From the NCBI GenBank assembly GCA_038108155.1, contig JAYNHP010000039.1:1-16553 (forward strand): DNA of 16,553 nucleotides, in the 5' to 3' direction. Under the pieces are notes generated by a model. It had not been told where the DNA came from and ran no database searches. It saw only the letters and a program-made list of their open reading frames with translations. The DNA comes from MED-G20 sp038108155 (GTDB lineage: Bacteria > Bacteroidota > Bacteroidia > Flavobacteriales_D > Parvicellaceae). This document shows, piece after piece, positions 6,936 through 15,642 of this stretch (within the stretch, counting starts at the first letter, position 1; each line of letters begins with the position of its first letter). A program made the translations under genes and the position numbers.

Positions 6936-9900
6936 TTAATTGGTAACAACAATTTTTTCAGTATAGGTTTTGTCAATTGTTTTTAATTGAACAAAGTAAA
7001 CGTTTTTAGATAAATTACTTACATCAATAGTTTCTTTAAACTGTCCCAGAAAATCTTTTCTTTCATTAAAGTATACAACCTGTCCCAAACTATTAATCAT
7101 AGTTATTTCAATATCTTGTCGTGTACTAAGTAAAAAGACCAATTCAAATTGGTTAGTAGCTGGATTCGGATATACCTCTAGCTGATAATCTTCTTGCTGG
7201 TAGATAAACAAATCTGAAAGTACCTGACATGAACCAATGTTTATATAAAGCTTGTATACTCCGTTAGATGGATTGTAAATTATACTATCGTTGGAAATAG
7301 GTTGTCCGTTTGCATACCATTGGTATTCAACTTCTCCTGTTGCTCCACTGATATTTGAAATTAATTTTTCTCCTACATTTTCAATTGAAACATCTATAGC
7401 ATTGTCGCAAGTTGTAAAAAAAGCTTTAAAGTTATAGTTAGCATTTAGATTTGCTCCTATAATTTCTGCTTGTTCAAGATCTGTTGCTGTAATAGCATTG
7501 TTCTCCCAGTGAGAAAAAGTAAATCCAGAATCTGGAATTGCAGTAATATTTACTGGACAACCTCCATGGTAAACACCACTCCACGGATAATTTTCAGGTG
7601 TAACAGTACTAATATTTATTTTTCCAGAGCTTGGTGGGGAAACGTCTAGTTGAATATTTTTTTGTCCTTGAAGGTTTAAAGATTGATTTAAATGTATTCT
7701 AGCGGTATTAATCCTAGCTGTATTATAGTTTGATATATTGGTTAAGGCGTTGTTCCATTGAGAAAACGAATTTAAACCACCTCCTTGATTTGCCCACAAA
7801 TTTATATGGTCTGGAATTGCAGAGGAAATTTGATTTTTCAACCCATTAGAAACTTGGTTAAAATTAATTGGCTGAAATATTGTATTAATTAAATCGTTGT
7901 ATCTATTTGCAAATTGACACTTGAACTCGTTATTTAATAATATTCGATTAAAAATTTGAGAATGTTGGCTGCTAACAGCTGGAAATCTTGCGTAGTTTAA
8001 ATAATTGTCGTAGATGTTTTGACCAAAATAACCAAAAGATGCATCTGTATCATAAAGTACATATCTCCATTTTCCTCCAGTGGTATCCGGCCTCCAAATT
8101 TTTACATTATTTAATCCCCAAGCAATTCCCATCCAGTCCATATTTTGAATATAGGTTTGAGTAATGAAATAATCTATATAATTGTCTTTGTCAAATCTAG
8201 ATTCAAACAATGGCAAAAACGAGCTGTCATTTACTGGTGTTCCCATTAATAAATCGTATGATTTCAAAAAATGATCACTTGTTCCAACCAATGCACTGTC
8301 TCGGTTTAAAAGATCTACTTTATCGCTACTTATTCCATGGTTACTTTCTACATAATGTTCGTCAATTTTTTCTCTTATTCCATACAATCCCCAATACTCT
8401 CCATTTAGATAGACTATAGCTGGTTCGTATCCCATTCGGTCTATATTGGTTGTTTGGACAACTCTTGAAATTATCCCATCTTGAACTCTGTCGTTCCATC
8501 CATGCTGTCCTCCATTTCTTAAATTGAAATTGTTATACTCTGTAATATTAGATTTTCCGGGTATTAATGGATAGCCAATGCTTCCTTTGTAAATGGACTT
8601 AGAGTCAATTCGAAATGATTTTTGTGGTTCTGCTCTTGACCATCCTCCATGGATTTCTAAATCCACCTGACTTTCAAATTGTTTTACTCTATCTTTATTA
8701 AAAAACTCTATTCTAGAAAATTTTGACCATGGCTGCCAGAAGTTACTTCCAAAATGTGGGTAATTATTCACATCTGCATTTGGCCCCATTACATAAATTC
8801 CTGTATTCCAATCCCACAAATTATCATAATCTGTTATTATAGAAAATACAGGTAAATTGTGGTTTAGCTCATTGATAATAAAGGTTCTATCTGAAACTTC
8901 GCTGGGAATATAATTAGAATTTGCAAACGATCTAGCACTAAAGACAGTGGATGAATTGAAAGATAATGAAGAGTTATAAATTGGATCATTTTCATCTGGT
9001 ATGTCTCCGTTAGTTGTATAACGAATAGTATTTACAGAATTGTTTATTGAGACATTTACCAAATTGGTATACCATCCTGATGGTGGATTTATTACCGGTT
9101 TTTCTAAGATTCCAGCATAACAGGTACTATTGTTATTGGTAAGGCTAGGAGTTGGGGAATTAAAATAACACCAATTATTGCTTATGTCTGGCATTCTTCC
9201 ATAAGAAAGCCCGTTGAACAAATCGTTTGGGACAGAAATACTATCTGAAATATTTCCAGATGTATTGCTTATTATAACAGTTTCTCCATTGGAAAGTTTA
9301 AAATTTGAATGCATATGGATGGTAGGTGGTATTAACCAACTTGGCAAACTCTGATAATTAAGGTTTGTACTGATAATTCCAGCAGAAAGATAGAAATTAC
9401 TACTTAAATCAGAGGAAGTATAACTAGAATTATGTACTTGAATTGCCAATAAATTATTTCCCTGAACTAAAAGATCCGAAACATCTTCGAAACTGAATAA
9501 TTTATATTCAGGAATTCCTCCAGAATACAAAACTGCTTCGTGGTTGTTATTGGTTATAGTATTAAAACTAGGGAAAAAAGTATTGAAGTTATTGGATCTC
9601 ATGATTTCAGTTCCATTTAAATAAGCAACAAATCCATCGTCGTAATCAGCATGAAGTGTAAGATGAGAAATGTCATTAATATCTTGAATATCAAAGGTTT
9701 TTCTTAAGTAAACAGAAATTGTATTGGAGGCAATAATAGTATTGTCGTCGTTGTCTCCATACCCAAATCCCCCTTGGCCTACTAGCCAGGATTGATCGTT
9801 GAAATTATTGGTATTCCAGTCATCTGAAATACTAGAACTTCCTAGAGAGTATCTCCAGTCTTCCTCCGCTTTTACTAATGATTCCCAATGATTGGGATAA

Positions 9901-10193
9901 TTTGAAGATGATTTTCCAGATGCACAAATAATCAGTTTTTCATTAGGGGAAATCACATAATTTGGAAATTGCCATTTATCAAGATCTCCTTGTTCATCAC
10001 TCAAATAAAAATTATCTAAATTAAATGATGTATTAAGAGAATTGGTAATCTCTATCCAATCTGTATTTTCGCCATATTCATCTAAATATCCTTTATGGGC
10101 ACTTATTTCATTGATAACAATTTGACCAATTATATTGGCTGGATTTAAAAGATAGATTAGTAAGAAACTAAAAAATATTTTTTTAAAAATCAT
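6936..10193 (-). CDS. Secreted CotH-kinase protein with split lamin-tail domain and T9SS sorting domain
   Basis: 1085 residues. The signal peptide is 1-24 (KK, then a hydrophobic core, cleavage after IIGQ). A lamin-tail domain (LTD) starts at 26 (INEISAHKG, DWIEITN, ASGKS to 95), is interrupted by a beta-sandwich-like insertion at about 106-285 (GYGDNDD, ADYDDGFVAYLNG, LLAIQVHN), and seems to finish at 296-355 (NFKLSNGETVIIS, SYGRMPD, SPTPSLTN). A chitobiase C-terminal-like domain is at 368-440 (IRYTTNGDIPD). The CotH domain is at 447-735, with EIHGGWSRAEPQKSFRI (513-529), YWGLYGIREKIDEHYV and the metal-site-like YDTDASFG (714-721). A divergent InlB-type repeat is at 850-927, an Ig-like region at 930-1000, and a type A T9SS sorting domain at 1003-1085 (VYPNPATNQFEL). 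CotH of Bacillus spores is an atypical protein kinase; here the substrate is unknown. The protein should be exported and surface-attached or released. It is a single gene following the ilv operon after 93 nt. Confidence 0.93.
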   Translation of the reverse strand: MIFKKIFFSFLLIYLLNPANIIGQIVINEISAHKGYLDEYGENTDWIEITNSLNTSFNLDNFYLSDEQGDLDKWQFPNYVISPNEKLIICASGKSSSNYPNHWESLVKAEEDWRYSLGSSSISDDWNTNNFNDQSWLVGQGGFGYGDNDDNTIIASNTISVYLRKTFDIQDINDISHLTLHADYDDGFVAYLNGTEIMRSNNFNTFFPSFNTITNNNHEAVLYSGGIPEYKLFSFEDVSDLLVQGNNLLAIQVHNSSYTSSDLSSNFYLSAGIISTNLNYQSLPSWLIPPTIHMHSNFKLSNGETVIISNTSGNISDSISVPNDLFNGLSYGRMPDISNNWCYFNSPTPSLTNNNSTCYAGILEKPVINPPSGWYTNLVNVSINNSVNTIRYTTNGDIPDENDPIYNSSLSFNSSTVFSARSFANSNYIPSEVSDRTFIINELNHNLPVFSIITDYDNLWDWNTGIYVMGPNADVNNYPHFGSNFWQPWSKFSRIEFFNKDRVKQFESQVDLEIHGGWSRAEPQKSFRIDSKSIYKGSIGYPLIPGKSNITEYNNFNLRNGGQHGWNDRVQDGIISRVVQTTNIDRMGYEPAIVYLNGEYWGLYGIREKIDEHYVESNHGISSDKVDLLNRDSALVGTSDHFLKSYDLLMGTPVNDSSFLPLFESRFDKDNYIDYFITQTYIQNMDWMGIAWGLNNVKIWRPDTTGGKWRYVLYDTDASFGYFGQNIYDNYLNYARFPAVSSQHSQIFNRILLNNEFKCQFANRYNDLINTIFQPINFNQVSNGLKNQISSAIPDHINLWANQGGGLNSFSQWNNALTNISNYNTARINTARIHLNQSLNLQGQKNIQLDVSPPSSGKINISTVTPENYPWSGVYHGGCPVNITAIPDSGFTFSHWENNAITATDLEQAEIIGANLNANYNFKAFFTTCDNAIDVSIENVGEKLISNISGATGEVEYQWYANGQPISNDSIIYNPSNGVYKLYINIGSCQVLSDLFIYQQEDYQLEVYPNPATNQFELVFLLSTRQDIEITMINSLGQVVYFNERKDFLGQFKETIDVSNLSKNVYFVQLKTIDKTYTEKIVVTN

Positions 10194-10286
10194 CCCTAAA
10201 TATATTATAATTAAATAACTTTTTTATTGAAAGTGATAACTAGAATATTTAAAAAAGATTTTAAAATTACTATTAAAGTTGAGTGA

Positions 10287-11756
10287 TCAAATTATTTTTT
10301 TCATATTGGTCATAGAATCTCTTAATTTTTTTCCAATTATTTCAATAGGATGAGCTCTGATAATTTCATTCACCTCTATTAGTTCTTGATTGTCTACTTC
10401 ATTAGAATAAGAATATTTTTCTCCAATTATTTCCTTAGAAACTTTTTTAAAAAAATCTCCCAGTAGTGGTCTACATGCATGGTCGAATAAATAACAGCCG
10501 TACTCTGCTGTGTCGGAAATTATTCTATTCATTTCGTATAATTTTTTTCTAGCAATAGTATTGGCAATTAATGGAGTTTCATGAAGTGATTCATAGTAAG
10601 CAGAAGCATCTTTGATTCCTGCATCCGTCATTGTTTCATAGGCCAATTCCACACCAGCTTTTACCATTGCTACCATCAATAATCCATGATCAAAATATTC
10701 TTGTTCTGATATATGACTTTTGGATGGATTAGTATTTTCAAAATTGGTTTCTGCAGTTTTAGCTCTCCAGGATAACAAATTTTTATCCTCATTTTTCCAA
10801 TCTTCCATCATAGTACTTGAAAAATCGCCAGATAAAATATCGTCCATGTGTTTATGAAATAAGGGTTTCATAATTTGTTTTAGTTCTTCAGAAATTTTAA
10901 ATGCTTTAATTTTAGCTGGATTTGTTAATCTATCCATCATATTGGTAATTCCACCATGTTTTAATGCTTCTGTAATTGTTTCCCAACCATATTGAATAAG
11001 TTTGGATGCATAGCTAGATTCGACTCCCAACTCTATCATTTTATCAAAACAAAGTATAGAACCCGTTTGTAAAACACCACATAAGATAGTTTGTTCCCCC
11101 ATTAAATCTGATTTTACTTCTGCTATAAATGAGGATTCTAGTACTCCAGCTTTATCTCCTCCGGTTGCAACTGCGTATGCTTTTGCATATTGAAGCCCTT
11201 TTAGAAAAGGATCATTTTTGGAATGAACGGCAATAAGTGTTGGAACTCCAAATCCTCTTTCATATTCTTGTCTTACTTCACTCCCAGGGCATTTAGGAGC
11301 CACCATAATTACGGTAATATCTTCCCTTATTTTAACTCCTTCTTCCACGATATTAAAACCATGAGAATAAGAAAAAATAGAATCTTTCTTCATTAAAGGA
11401 ATTACTTTATTTACAACAGAAGTATGATTTTTATCTGGAGTTAAATTAATTACTAAATCAGCCATTGGAATCATTTCTTCATAGTTGCCAACCACAAATT
11501 TATTTTCAGTTGCATTTATATAAGAATCTCTTTTTTCGGAAATTGCCGAATCTCTTAATGCATAGGAAATATCTAAACCAGAATCTCTCATATTAAGACC
11601 TTGATTTAGACCTTGCGCCCCACAGCCAATAATAACAATTTTTTTACTTTTTAAGCAACTTACTCCGTCTGAGAATTCAGACTGCTGCATTAATCGACAC
11701 TTTCCTAATTCTAATTGCTGTTCTCTAATGGACAATTGATTAAAATAATTTTGCAT
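10287..11756 (-). CDS. ilvC: Ketol-acid reductoisomerase, class II (long form)
   Basis: The enzyme isomerises and reduces 2-acetolactate and 2-aceto-2-hydroxybutyrate with NADPH and Mg2+, the second common step of valine and isoleucine synthesis. At 489 residues it is the long class II form, nearly the length of the E. coli enzyme (491), and residue numbering coincides. The Rossmann motif GCGAQG is at 44-49. The NADPH-phosphate-binding R68, R76 and S78, catalytic H132, and metal/substrate residues D217, E221, E389, E393 and S414 are all present. The start ATG at 11756 gives the N-terminus MQNYFNQLSIREQQLELGKC, aligned with E. coli MANYFNTLNLRQQ. It ends with TGA. It is the last gene of the operon, 5 nt after the original ilvN stop but 320 nt after the premature ilvN stop. 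Confidence 0.97.
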   Translation of the reverse strand: MQNYFNQLSIREQQLELGKCRLMQQSEFSDGVSCLKSKKIVIIGCGAQGLNQGLNMRDSGLDISYALRDSAISEKRDSYINATENKFVVGNYEEMIPMADLVINLTPDKNHTSVVNKVIPLMKKDSIFSYSHGFNIVEEGVKIREDITVIMVAPKCPGSEVRQEYERGFGVPTLIAVHSKNDPFLKGLQYAKAYAVATGGDKAGVLESSFIAEVKSDLMGEQTILCGVLQTGSILCFDKMIELGVESSYASKLIQYGWETITEALKHGGITNMMDRLTNPAKIKAFKISEELKQIMKPLFHKHMDDILSGDFSSTMMEDWKNEDKNLLSWRAKTAETNFENTNPSKSHISEQEYFDHGLLMVAMVKAGVELAYETMTDAGIKDASAYYESLHETPLIANTIARKKLYEMNRIISDTAEYGCYLFDHACRPLLGDFFKKVSKEIIGEKYSYSNEVDNQELIEVNEIIRAHPIEIIGKKLRDSMTNMKKII

Positions 11757-11761
11757 AGTTT

Positions 11762-12283
11762 TTACTTTTCGTTTAATATTTCAGTAATGTTTAATGGTTC
11801 TTTGGTAACAGAAATTCTCCCAGATCTTACAAACTGAAGCAATCCATAAGGAGCTAAATCTTTATATAGTTTTTCTGTTTCTTCTCTAAATCCTGTTTTT
11901 TCTATTACAAAAAATTCAGGGGAGACTGTAACAATTTTGGCATGACTATTTTTAATAATGTTTTGGATATGCCTTTCTTCAAATAGAGATTTTGATTTTA
12001 CTTTATAAAGTGCAGATTCCTGAAATATTGTTTCTTGATCTGTATGGAAAAATGCTGCTATTACTTCAATTTGATTTTATATTTGAGTAATAATTTTTTT
12101 GATGTCTTCTTCACTTACTTTAACTACAATTACAAACCTGTAAATTTGATCTAATTCAGAGGGAGAACTGTTAATAGTATCTATATTTATGTGTCTCTTT
12201 AAAAATATAGCAGAAATCCTATTTAATAATCCAATGTTATTTTCAGTATATATAGAAACTGTATAATTTTCTTTTTTTTCCAT
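11762..12283 (-). pseudogene. ilvN: Acetolactate synthase small subunit, interrupted by an in-frame TAA at codon 69
   Basis: IlvN binds the catalytic subunit IlvB, activates it and gives feedback inhibition by valine. The first 68 codons (12283 to 12080) encode the ACT domain (YTVSIYTENNIGLLNRISAI, RFVIVVKVSEED). A TAA at 12079-12077 follows ITQI. In the same frame, 104 codons (12076 to 11765) then continue without another stop to a TAA at 11764-11762. They encode NQIEVIAAFFHTDQE, FQESALYKVKS, IVTVSPEFFVIEKTG and LLQFVRSGRISVTKEP, which is a normal IlvN C-terminal domain. The joined length of 173 codons equals the usual flavobacterial length. The ATG directly follows the ilvB TAA with no gap. 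The second part has no ATG, so separate translation is unlikely. It may be a true nonsense mutation, a sequence error, or an ACT-only functional subunit made from 12077-12283. The identity is certain; the cause is not. Confidence 0.88.
12077..12079 (-). other. Premature TAA stop codon inside ilvN
   Basis: On the minus strand the codons read CAA ATA TAA AAT CAA ATT GAA. From memory of family sequences, flavobacterial IlvN and E. coli IlvH both have Glu here, in a QIEKQ motif. One G-to-T change turns GAA into TAA. Other genes in the window end in TAA, TAG or TGA, so a reassigned code does not explain it. Confidence 0.9.
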
Positions 12284-13969
12284 TTAACTTAATCTCATAT
12301 TTGAAACAGATTCTCCAGTTGGAATCATTGGAAAAACATTGTCTTCTTTTCCAACTACTACTTCCATAAAAAATGGGTTAGGGGAGTCTATCATTTTTTG
12401 TATACTTTTCTTTAAATTTTCTCTTTTAGAAATTCTTTCAGATTCAATTTGATAACCGTTGGCAATAGCAATAAAATCTGGATTTACCATTTCTGTAGAA
12501 GAATATCTCTTGTCAAAAAATAATTGTTGCCATTGTCTTACCATTCCTAAAAAATCGTTATTGAGAACTACTATTTTTACGGGAACACCAGTTTGGAATA
12601 TGGTTCCTAGTTCTTGGATAGTCATTTGGAATCCACCATCTCCTATAACAGCAATTACTTCTCTTTTTGGGGCACCCATTTTAGCACCTATTGCAGCGGG
12701 TAATGCAAATCCCATAGTTCCCAATCCTCCAGATGTAATATTGGATTTAGATTCGTTAAATTTTGCATAACGACAGGCAACCATTTGGTGTTGTCCAACG
12801 TCTGTTACTATAATAGCATTTCCATTGGTTGCAATATTAATATGATGAATTACTTCTCCCATAGAAATTTTTTCTTTTTTTGGGAAAAGATCATCTTTAA
12901 TTACTTTATCGTATTCTATTTGGTTTAACTCTCTAAATTTTTGCAACCATTTTTCGTGTTTTTTTATTTCTACTTTTTCAATTATTTTGGGTAAAGTATT
13001 TTTTAAATCTCCTAGAACAGCTACATCTACTTTTACATTTTTATTTATTTCAGCAGGATCTATTTCTAGATGAATTATTTTGGCCTGTTTTGCATAGTGA
13101 TTTAAATTTCCTGTAACTCTATCGTCAAAACGCATTCCAACAGCTATTAAAAGATCACACTCATTGGTTAGTACATTTGGTCCATAATTCCCATGCATTC
13201 CAACCATTCCTACGTTTAGAGGATGGTCGGTAGCTACTGCAGATAGACCAAGAATGGTCCAAGCAGACGGAATTCCAGTTTTTTCCATCAGCACCCTAAA
13301 TTCCTCTTCTGCATTTGCTAATATTACCCCTTGTCCAAATATTATAAAAGGCTTTTTTGCTTTGTTAATAAGACGACAAGCATCGGAGATAGAATTATCT
13401 GAAATTTCAGGTTTTGGATTGTAACTTCTTAATTTTTTATGCTTTTTATATAAAAAATCGGTCATTTCAAACTGTGCATCTTTAGTGATGTCAATTAGAA
13501 CTGGTCCTGGTCTTCCAGATCTAGCTATATAAAATGCTTTAGAAAATATACTAGCTATTTCTGAAGCTTTGGTAATTTGATAGTTCCATTTGGTAATAGG
13601 TGTAGTAATGCCTATAATATCGGTTTCTTGAAAGGCGTCAGAACCCAATAAATTGGATGAAACTTGACCAGTAATACACACCATTGGAGTAGAATCAATT
13701 TGAGCATCTGCAATTCCAGTAACCAAATTGGTTGCACCCGGGCCAGAAGTTGCTATGACAATGCCTACTTTTCCAGAAGACCTTGAGTATCCCTGAGCTG
13801 CATGGGTAGCACCTTGTTCGTGCCTTACAAGAACATGATTTATTTTATCTTGATAGTTGTATAATGAGTCATAAAATGGCATTATTGCACCTCCAGGATA
13901 TCCGTATATCAACTCAACATTTTCTTCTAATAAGCATTTTATAATCGCTTCAGATCCTGAAATTTTCAT
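12284..13969 (-). CDS. ilvB: Acetolactate synthase large (catalytic) subunit
   Basis: This thiamine-diphosphate enzyme joins two pyruvates, or pyruvate and 2-oxobutyrate, to give acetolactate or acetohydroxybutyrate, the first common step of valine, leucine and isoleucine synthesis. At 561 residues it is of normal length. The catalytic Glu is E51 in LVRHEQGATHAAQGY. The central FAD-binding domain is at about 190-340 (MRFDDRVTGNL). The ThDP motif runs from GDG (443-445) to NN (470-471), followed by FLGMVRQWQQLF with W480, the position known for sulfonylurea sensitivity in the family. The ATG at 13969 starts directly at MKISGSEAIIKCL, matching homologues. It is 2 nt after ilvD and its stop codon directly abuts the ilvN start, which suggests translational coupling of the two subunits. 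The catalytic subunit itself shows no damage, although its regulatory partner is interrupted. Confidence 0.97.
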   Translation of the reverse strand: MKISGSEAIIKCLLEENVELIYGYPGGAIMPFYDSLYNYQDKINHVLVRHEQGATHAAQGYSRSSGKVGIVIATSGPGATNLVTGIADAQIDSTPMVCITGQVSSNLLGSDAFQETDIIGITTPITKWNYQITKASEIASIFSKAFYIARSGRPGPVLIDITKDAQFEMTDFLYKKHKKLRSYNPKPEISDNSISDACRLINKAKKPFIIFGQGVILANAEEEFRVLMEKTGIPSAWTILGLSAVATDHPLNVGMVGMHGNYGPNVLTNECDLLIAVGMRFDDRVTGNLNHYAKQAKIIHLEIDPAEINKNVKVDVAVLGDLKNTLPKIIEKVEIKKHEKWLQKFRELNQIEYDKVIKDDLFPKKEKISMGEVIHHINIATNGNAIIVTDVGQHQMVACRYAKFNESKSNITSGGLGTMGFALPAAIGAKMGAPKREVIAVIGDGGFQMTIQELGTIFQTGVPVKIVVLNNDFLGMVRQWQQLFFDKRYSSTEMVNPDFIAIANGYQIESERISKRENLKKSIQKMIDSPNPFFMEVVVGKEDNVFPMIPTGESVSNMRLS

Positions 13970-13971
13970 AT

Positions 13972-15642
13972 TTAAATATTATCTGTTATACATCCGATAG
14001 ATGCCGATGAAACACATTTTGCATACTTGTAAAGGCTACCACTACTTACTTTCAAGTTTGGCTTTACCCATTTGGATTTTCGTTCTTTTAAAGTGTCTTC
14101 ACTTACTTCAAGAGTAATTGTATTTTTAATAGCATCAATGGTAATAGCATCTCCGTTTTCAATAAGGGCTATTGTTCCACCTTTTTGAGCTTCTGGAGAA
14201 ATATGTCCCACTACAAATCCATGGGTTCCACCAGAAAATCTTCCGTCAGTAATAAGAGCAACATCTTTTCCTAAACCAGCTCCTACAATTGCAGAAGTTG
14301 GTTTTAGCATCTCAGGCATTCCCGGTCCTCCCATTGGTCCTTCGTATCTTATCACTACCACATCTCCTTTTACTACTTGTCTATTTTTAATTCCTTGGTT
14401 GGCTTCTTCTTCGCTGTTGTAAACTCTAGCTTTTCCTTTAAAAATCAACCCTTCTTTTCCAGTAATTTTGGCTACAGCTCCATCTTTGGCTAAATTTCCT
14501 TTGAGTATTCTTATGTGGCCGCTTTCTTTTATTGGTTCTTCAATAGGTCTTATAATTTTTTGATCTTTAGTTAAATCTGGAAATTCTTCTAAATTTTCTG
14601 ATAGACTTTTCCCAGTTACAGTTATACAGGAACCATCAATAAGTCCTTTTTCAATAAGATATTTTATTACTGCAGAAGTGCCACCAACTTCATGCAAATC
14701 TTCCATTAAATATTTTCCACTTGGTTTTAAATCTGCTAAAAATGGAGTTTTGTCGCTTATTTTTTGAAAATCATCTAGTTTAAAATCAATTTTTGCTGTG
14801 TGTGCAATTGCTAATAAATGAAGAACTGCATTGGTAGAACCTCCTAAAGCAGTAATTAAAACCATTGCATTTTCAAATGATTTTTTAGATATTATATCCA
14901 GAGGTTTTAAATCTAAGTCTATAAGATTTTTCATTGCACCACCAATTCTATCAATATCTTTTAATTTCTCTCTAGAAACTGCGGGAGTTGAAGAATTGTT
15001 TGGCAAAGTAAATCCCATTACTTCTATGGCAGAGGCCATGGTATTTGCAGTATACATTCCGCCACAAGCACCAGCACCAGGACAAGCATTTTTAATAATA
15101 CAGTCAAAGTCATTTTTCTTTAATTTTCCAGAGACATGTTCTCCCCAAGCTTCAAATGCAGAAACTATGTCTAGTTTTTTTGATTTGTATTTTCCTGATG
15201 CTATGGTTCCACCATAAGATAAAATACTTGGACGATTTAATCTTAGTATTGCCATTAATGCCCCAGGCATATTTTTGTCACATCCGACAACAGTCACCAA
15301 CCCATCATAGCTCAGACCTTCTACTACAGTTTCCATAGAATCTGCAATAACTTCTCTAGAAGGCAAGGAATATCTCATTCCAGGTGTTCCCATAGAAATT
15401 CCATCGCTTACCCCAATGGTATTGAAAATTAAACCAGTTAAATTATTTTGTCCAATATTTGCTTTAATTTCTGAGGACAAATCATTTAGATGCATATTGC
15501 ACGGATTTCCTTCATATCCAGTGCTGGCTATTCCAATAAATGGTTGATTTAGTTCTTTTTCTGAAAGCCCAATTCCGTATAGCATTGCTTTTGCAGCTGG
15601 TTGGGAAGGATTGTTAGAAACAATATGACTGTATTTTTTCAC
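13972..15642 (-). CDS. ilvD: Dihydroxy-acid dehydratase
   Basis: IlvD dehydrates 2,3-dihydroxy-isovalerate and 2,3-dihydroxy-3-methylvalerate to the keto acids for valine/leucine and isoleucine. It is a cytoplasmic Fe-S enzyme of the IlvD/Edd family, with 556 residues (normal length). Likely cluster cysteines are C48 (GNPCNMHLND), C121 (GCDKNMPG) and C193 (ACPGAGACGGMYT). K123 beside C121 is the usual Mg-site lysine. The C-terminal half has the family signature PMGGPGMPEM and ITDGRFSGGTHG. The start is GTG at 15642, inside TAGTG: the TAG ends asnB and the last G opens ilvD. An in-frame TAA lies three codons upstream, and the next Met (codon 20) would remove the conserved KKYSHIVSNNPSQPAAKAM region, so GTG is well supported. 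The 1-nt overlap suggests translational coupling to asnB. Confidence 0.96.
   Translation of the reverse strand: MKKYSHIVSNNPSQPAAKAMLYGIGLSEKELNQPFIGIASTGYEGNPCNMHLNDLSSEIKANIGQNNLTGLIFNTIGVSDGISMGTPGMRYSLPSREVIADSMETVVEGLSYDGLVTVVGCDKNMPGALMAILRLNRPSILSYGGTIASGKYKSKKLDIVSAFEAWGEHVSGKLKKNDFDCIIKNACPGAGACGGMYTANTMASAIEVMGFTLPNNSSTPAVSREKLKDIDRIGGAMKNLIDLDLKPLDIISKKSFENAMVLITALGGSTNAVLHLLAIAHTAKIDFKLDDFQKISDKTPFLADLKPSGKYLMEDLHEVGGTSAVIKYLIEKGLIDGSCITVTGKSLSENLEEFPDLTKDQKIIRPIEEPIKESGHIRILKGNLAKDGAVAKITGKEGLIFKGKARVYNSEEEANQGIKNRQVVKGDVVVIRYEGPMGGPGMPEMLKPTSAIVGAGLGKDVALITDGRFSGGTHGFVVGHISPEAQKGGTIALIENGDAITIDAIKNTITLEVSEDTLKERKSKWVKPNLKVSSGSLYKYAKCVSSASIGCITDNI

Noticed and set aside
10194..10210. 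TATATTTA box 3 nt before the CotH gene as a promoter
   Set aside because: It lacks the last G of the -7 consensus, has no -33 element at the right distance, and such strings are common in this AT-rich DNA.
11757..12076. A non-coding intergenic region or small RNA between ilvN and ilvC
   Set aside because: Translation in the ilvN frame gives a clear IlvN C-terminal domain, so it is interrupted coding sequence.
12077..12079. Recoding of TAA as a sense codon in this organism
   Set aside because: TAA ends several other intact genes here at the expected family length (fadH, ilvB, ilvD, mnmA).
14831..15217. Open frames on the plus strand opposite ilvD, and similar ones opposite ilvB and the CotH gene
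   Set aside because: They are antisense shadows of strongly conserved genes and show no recognisable domain.
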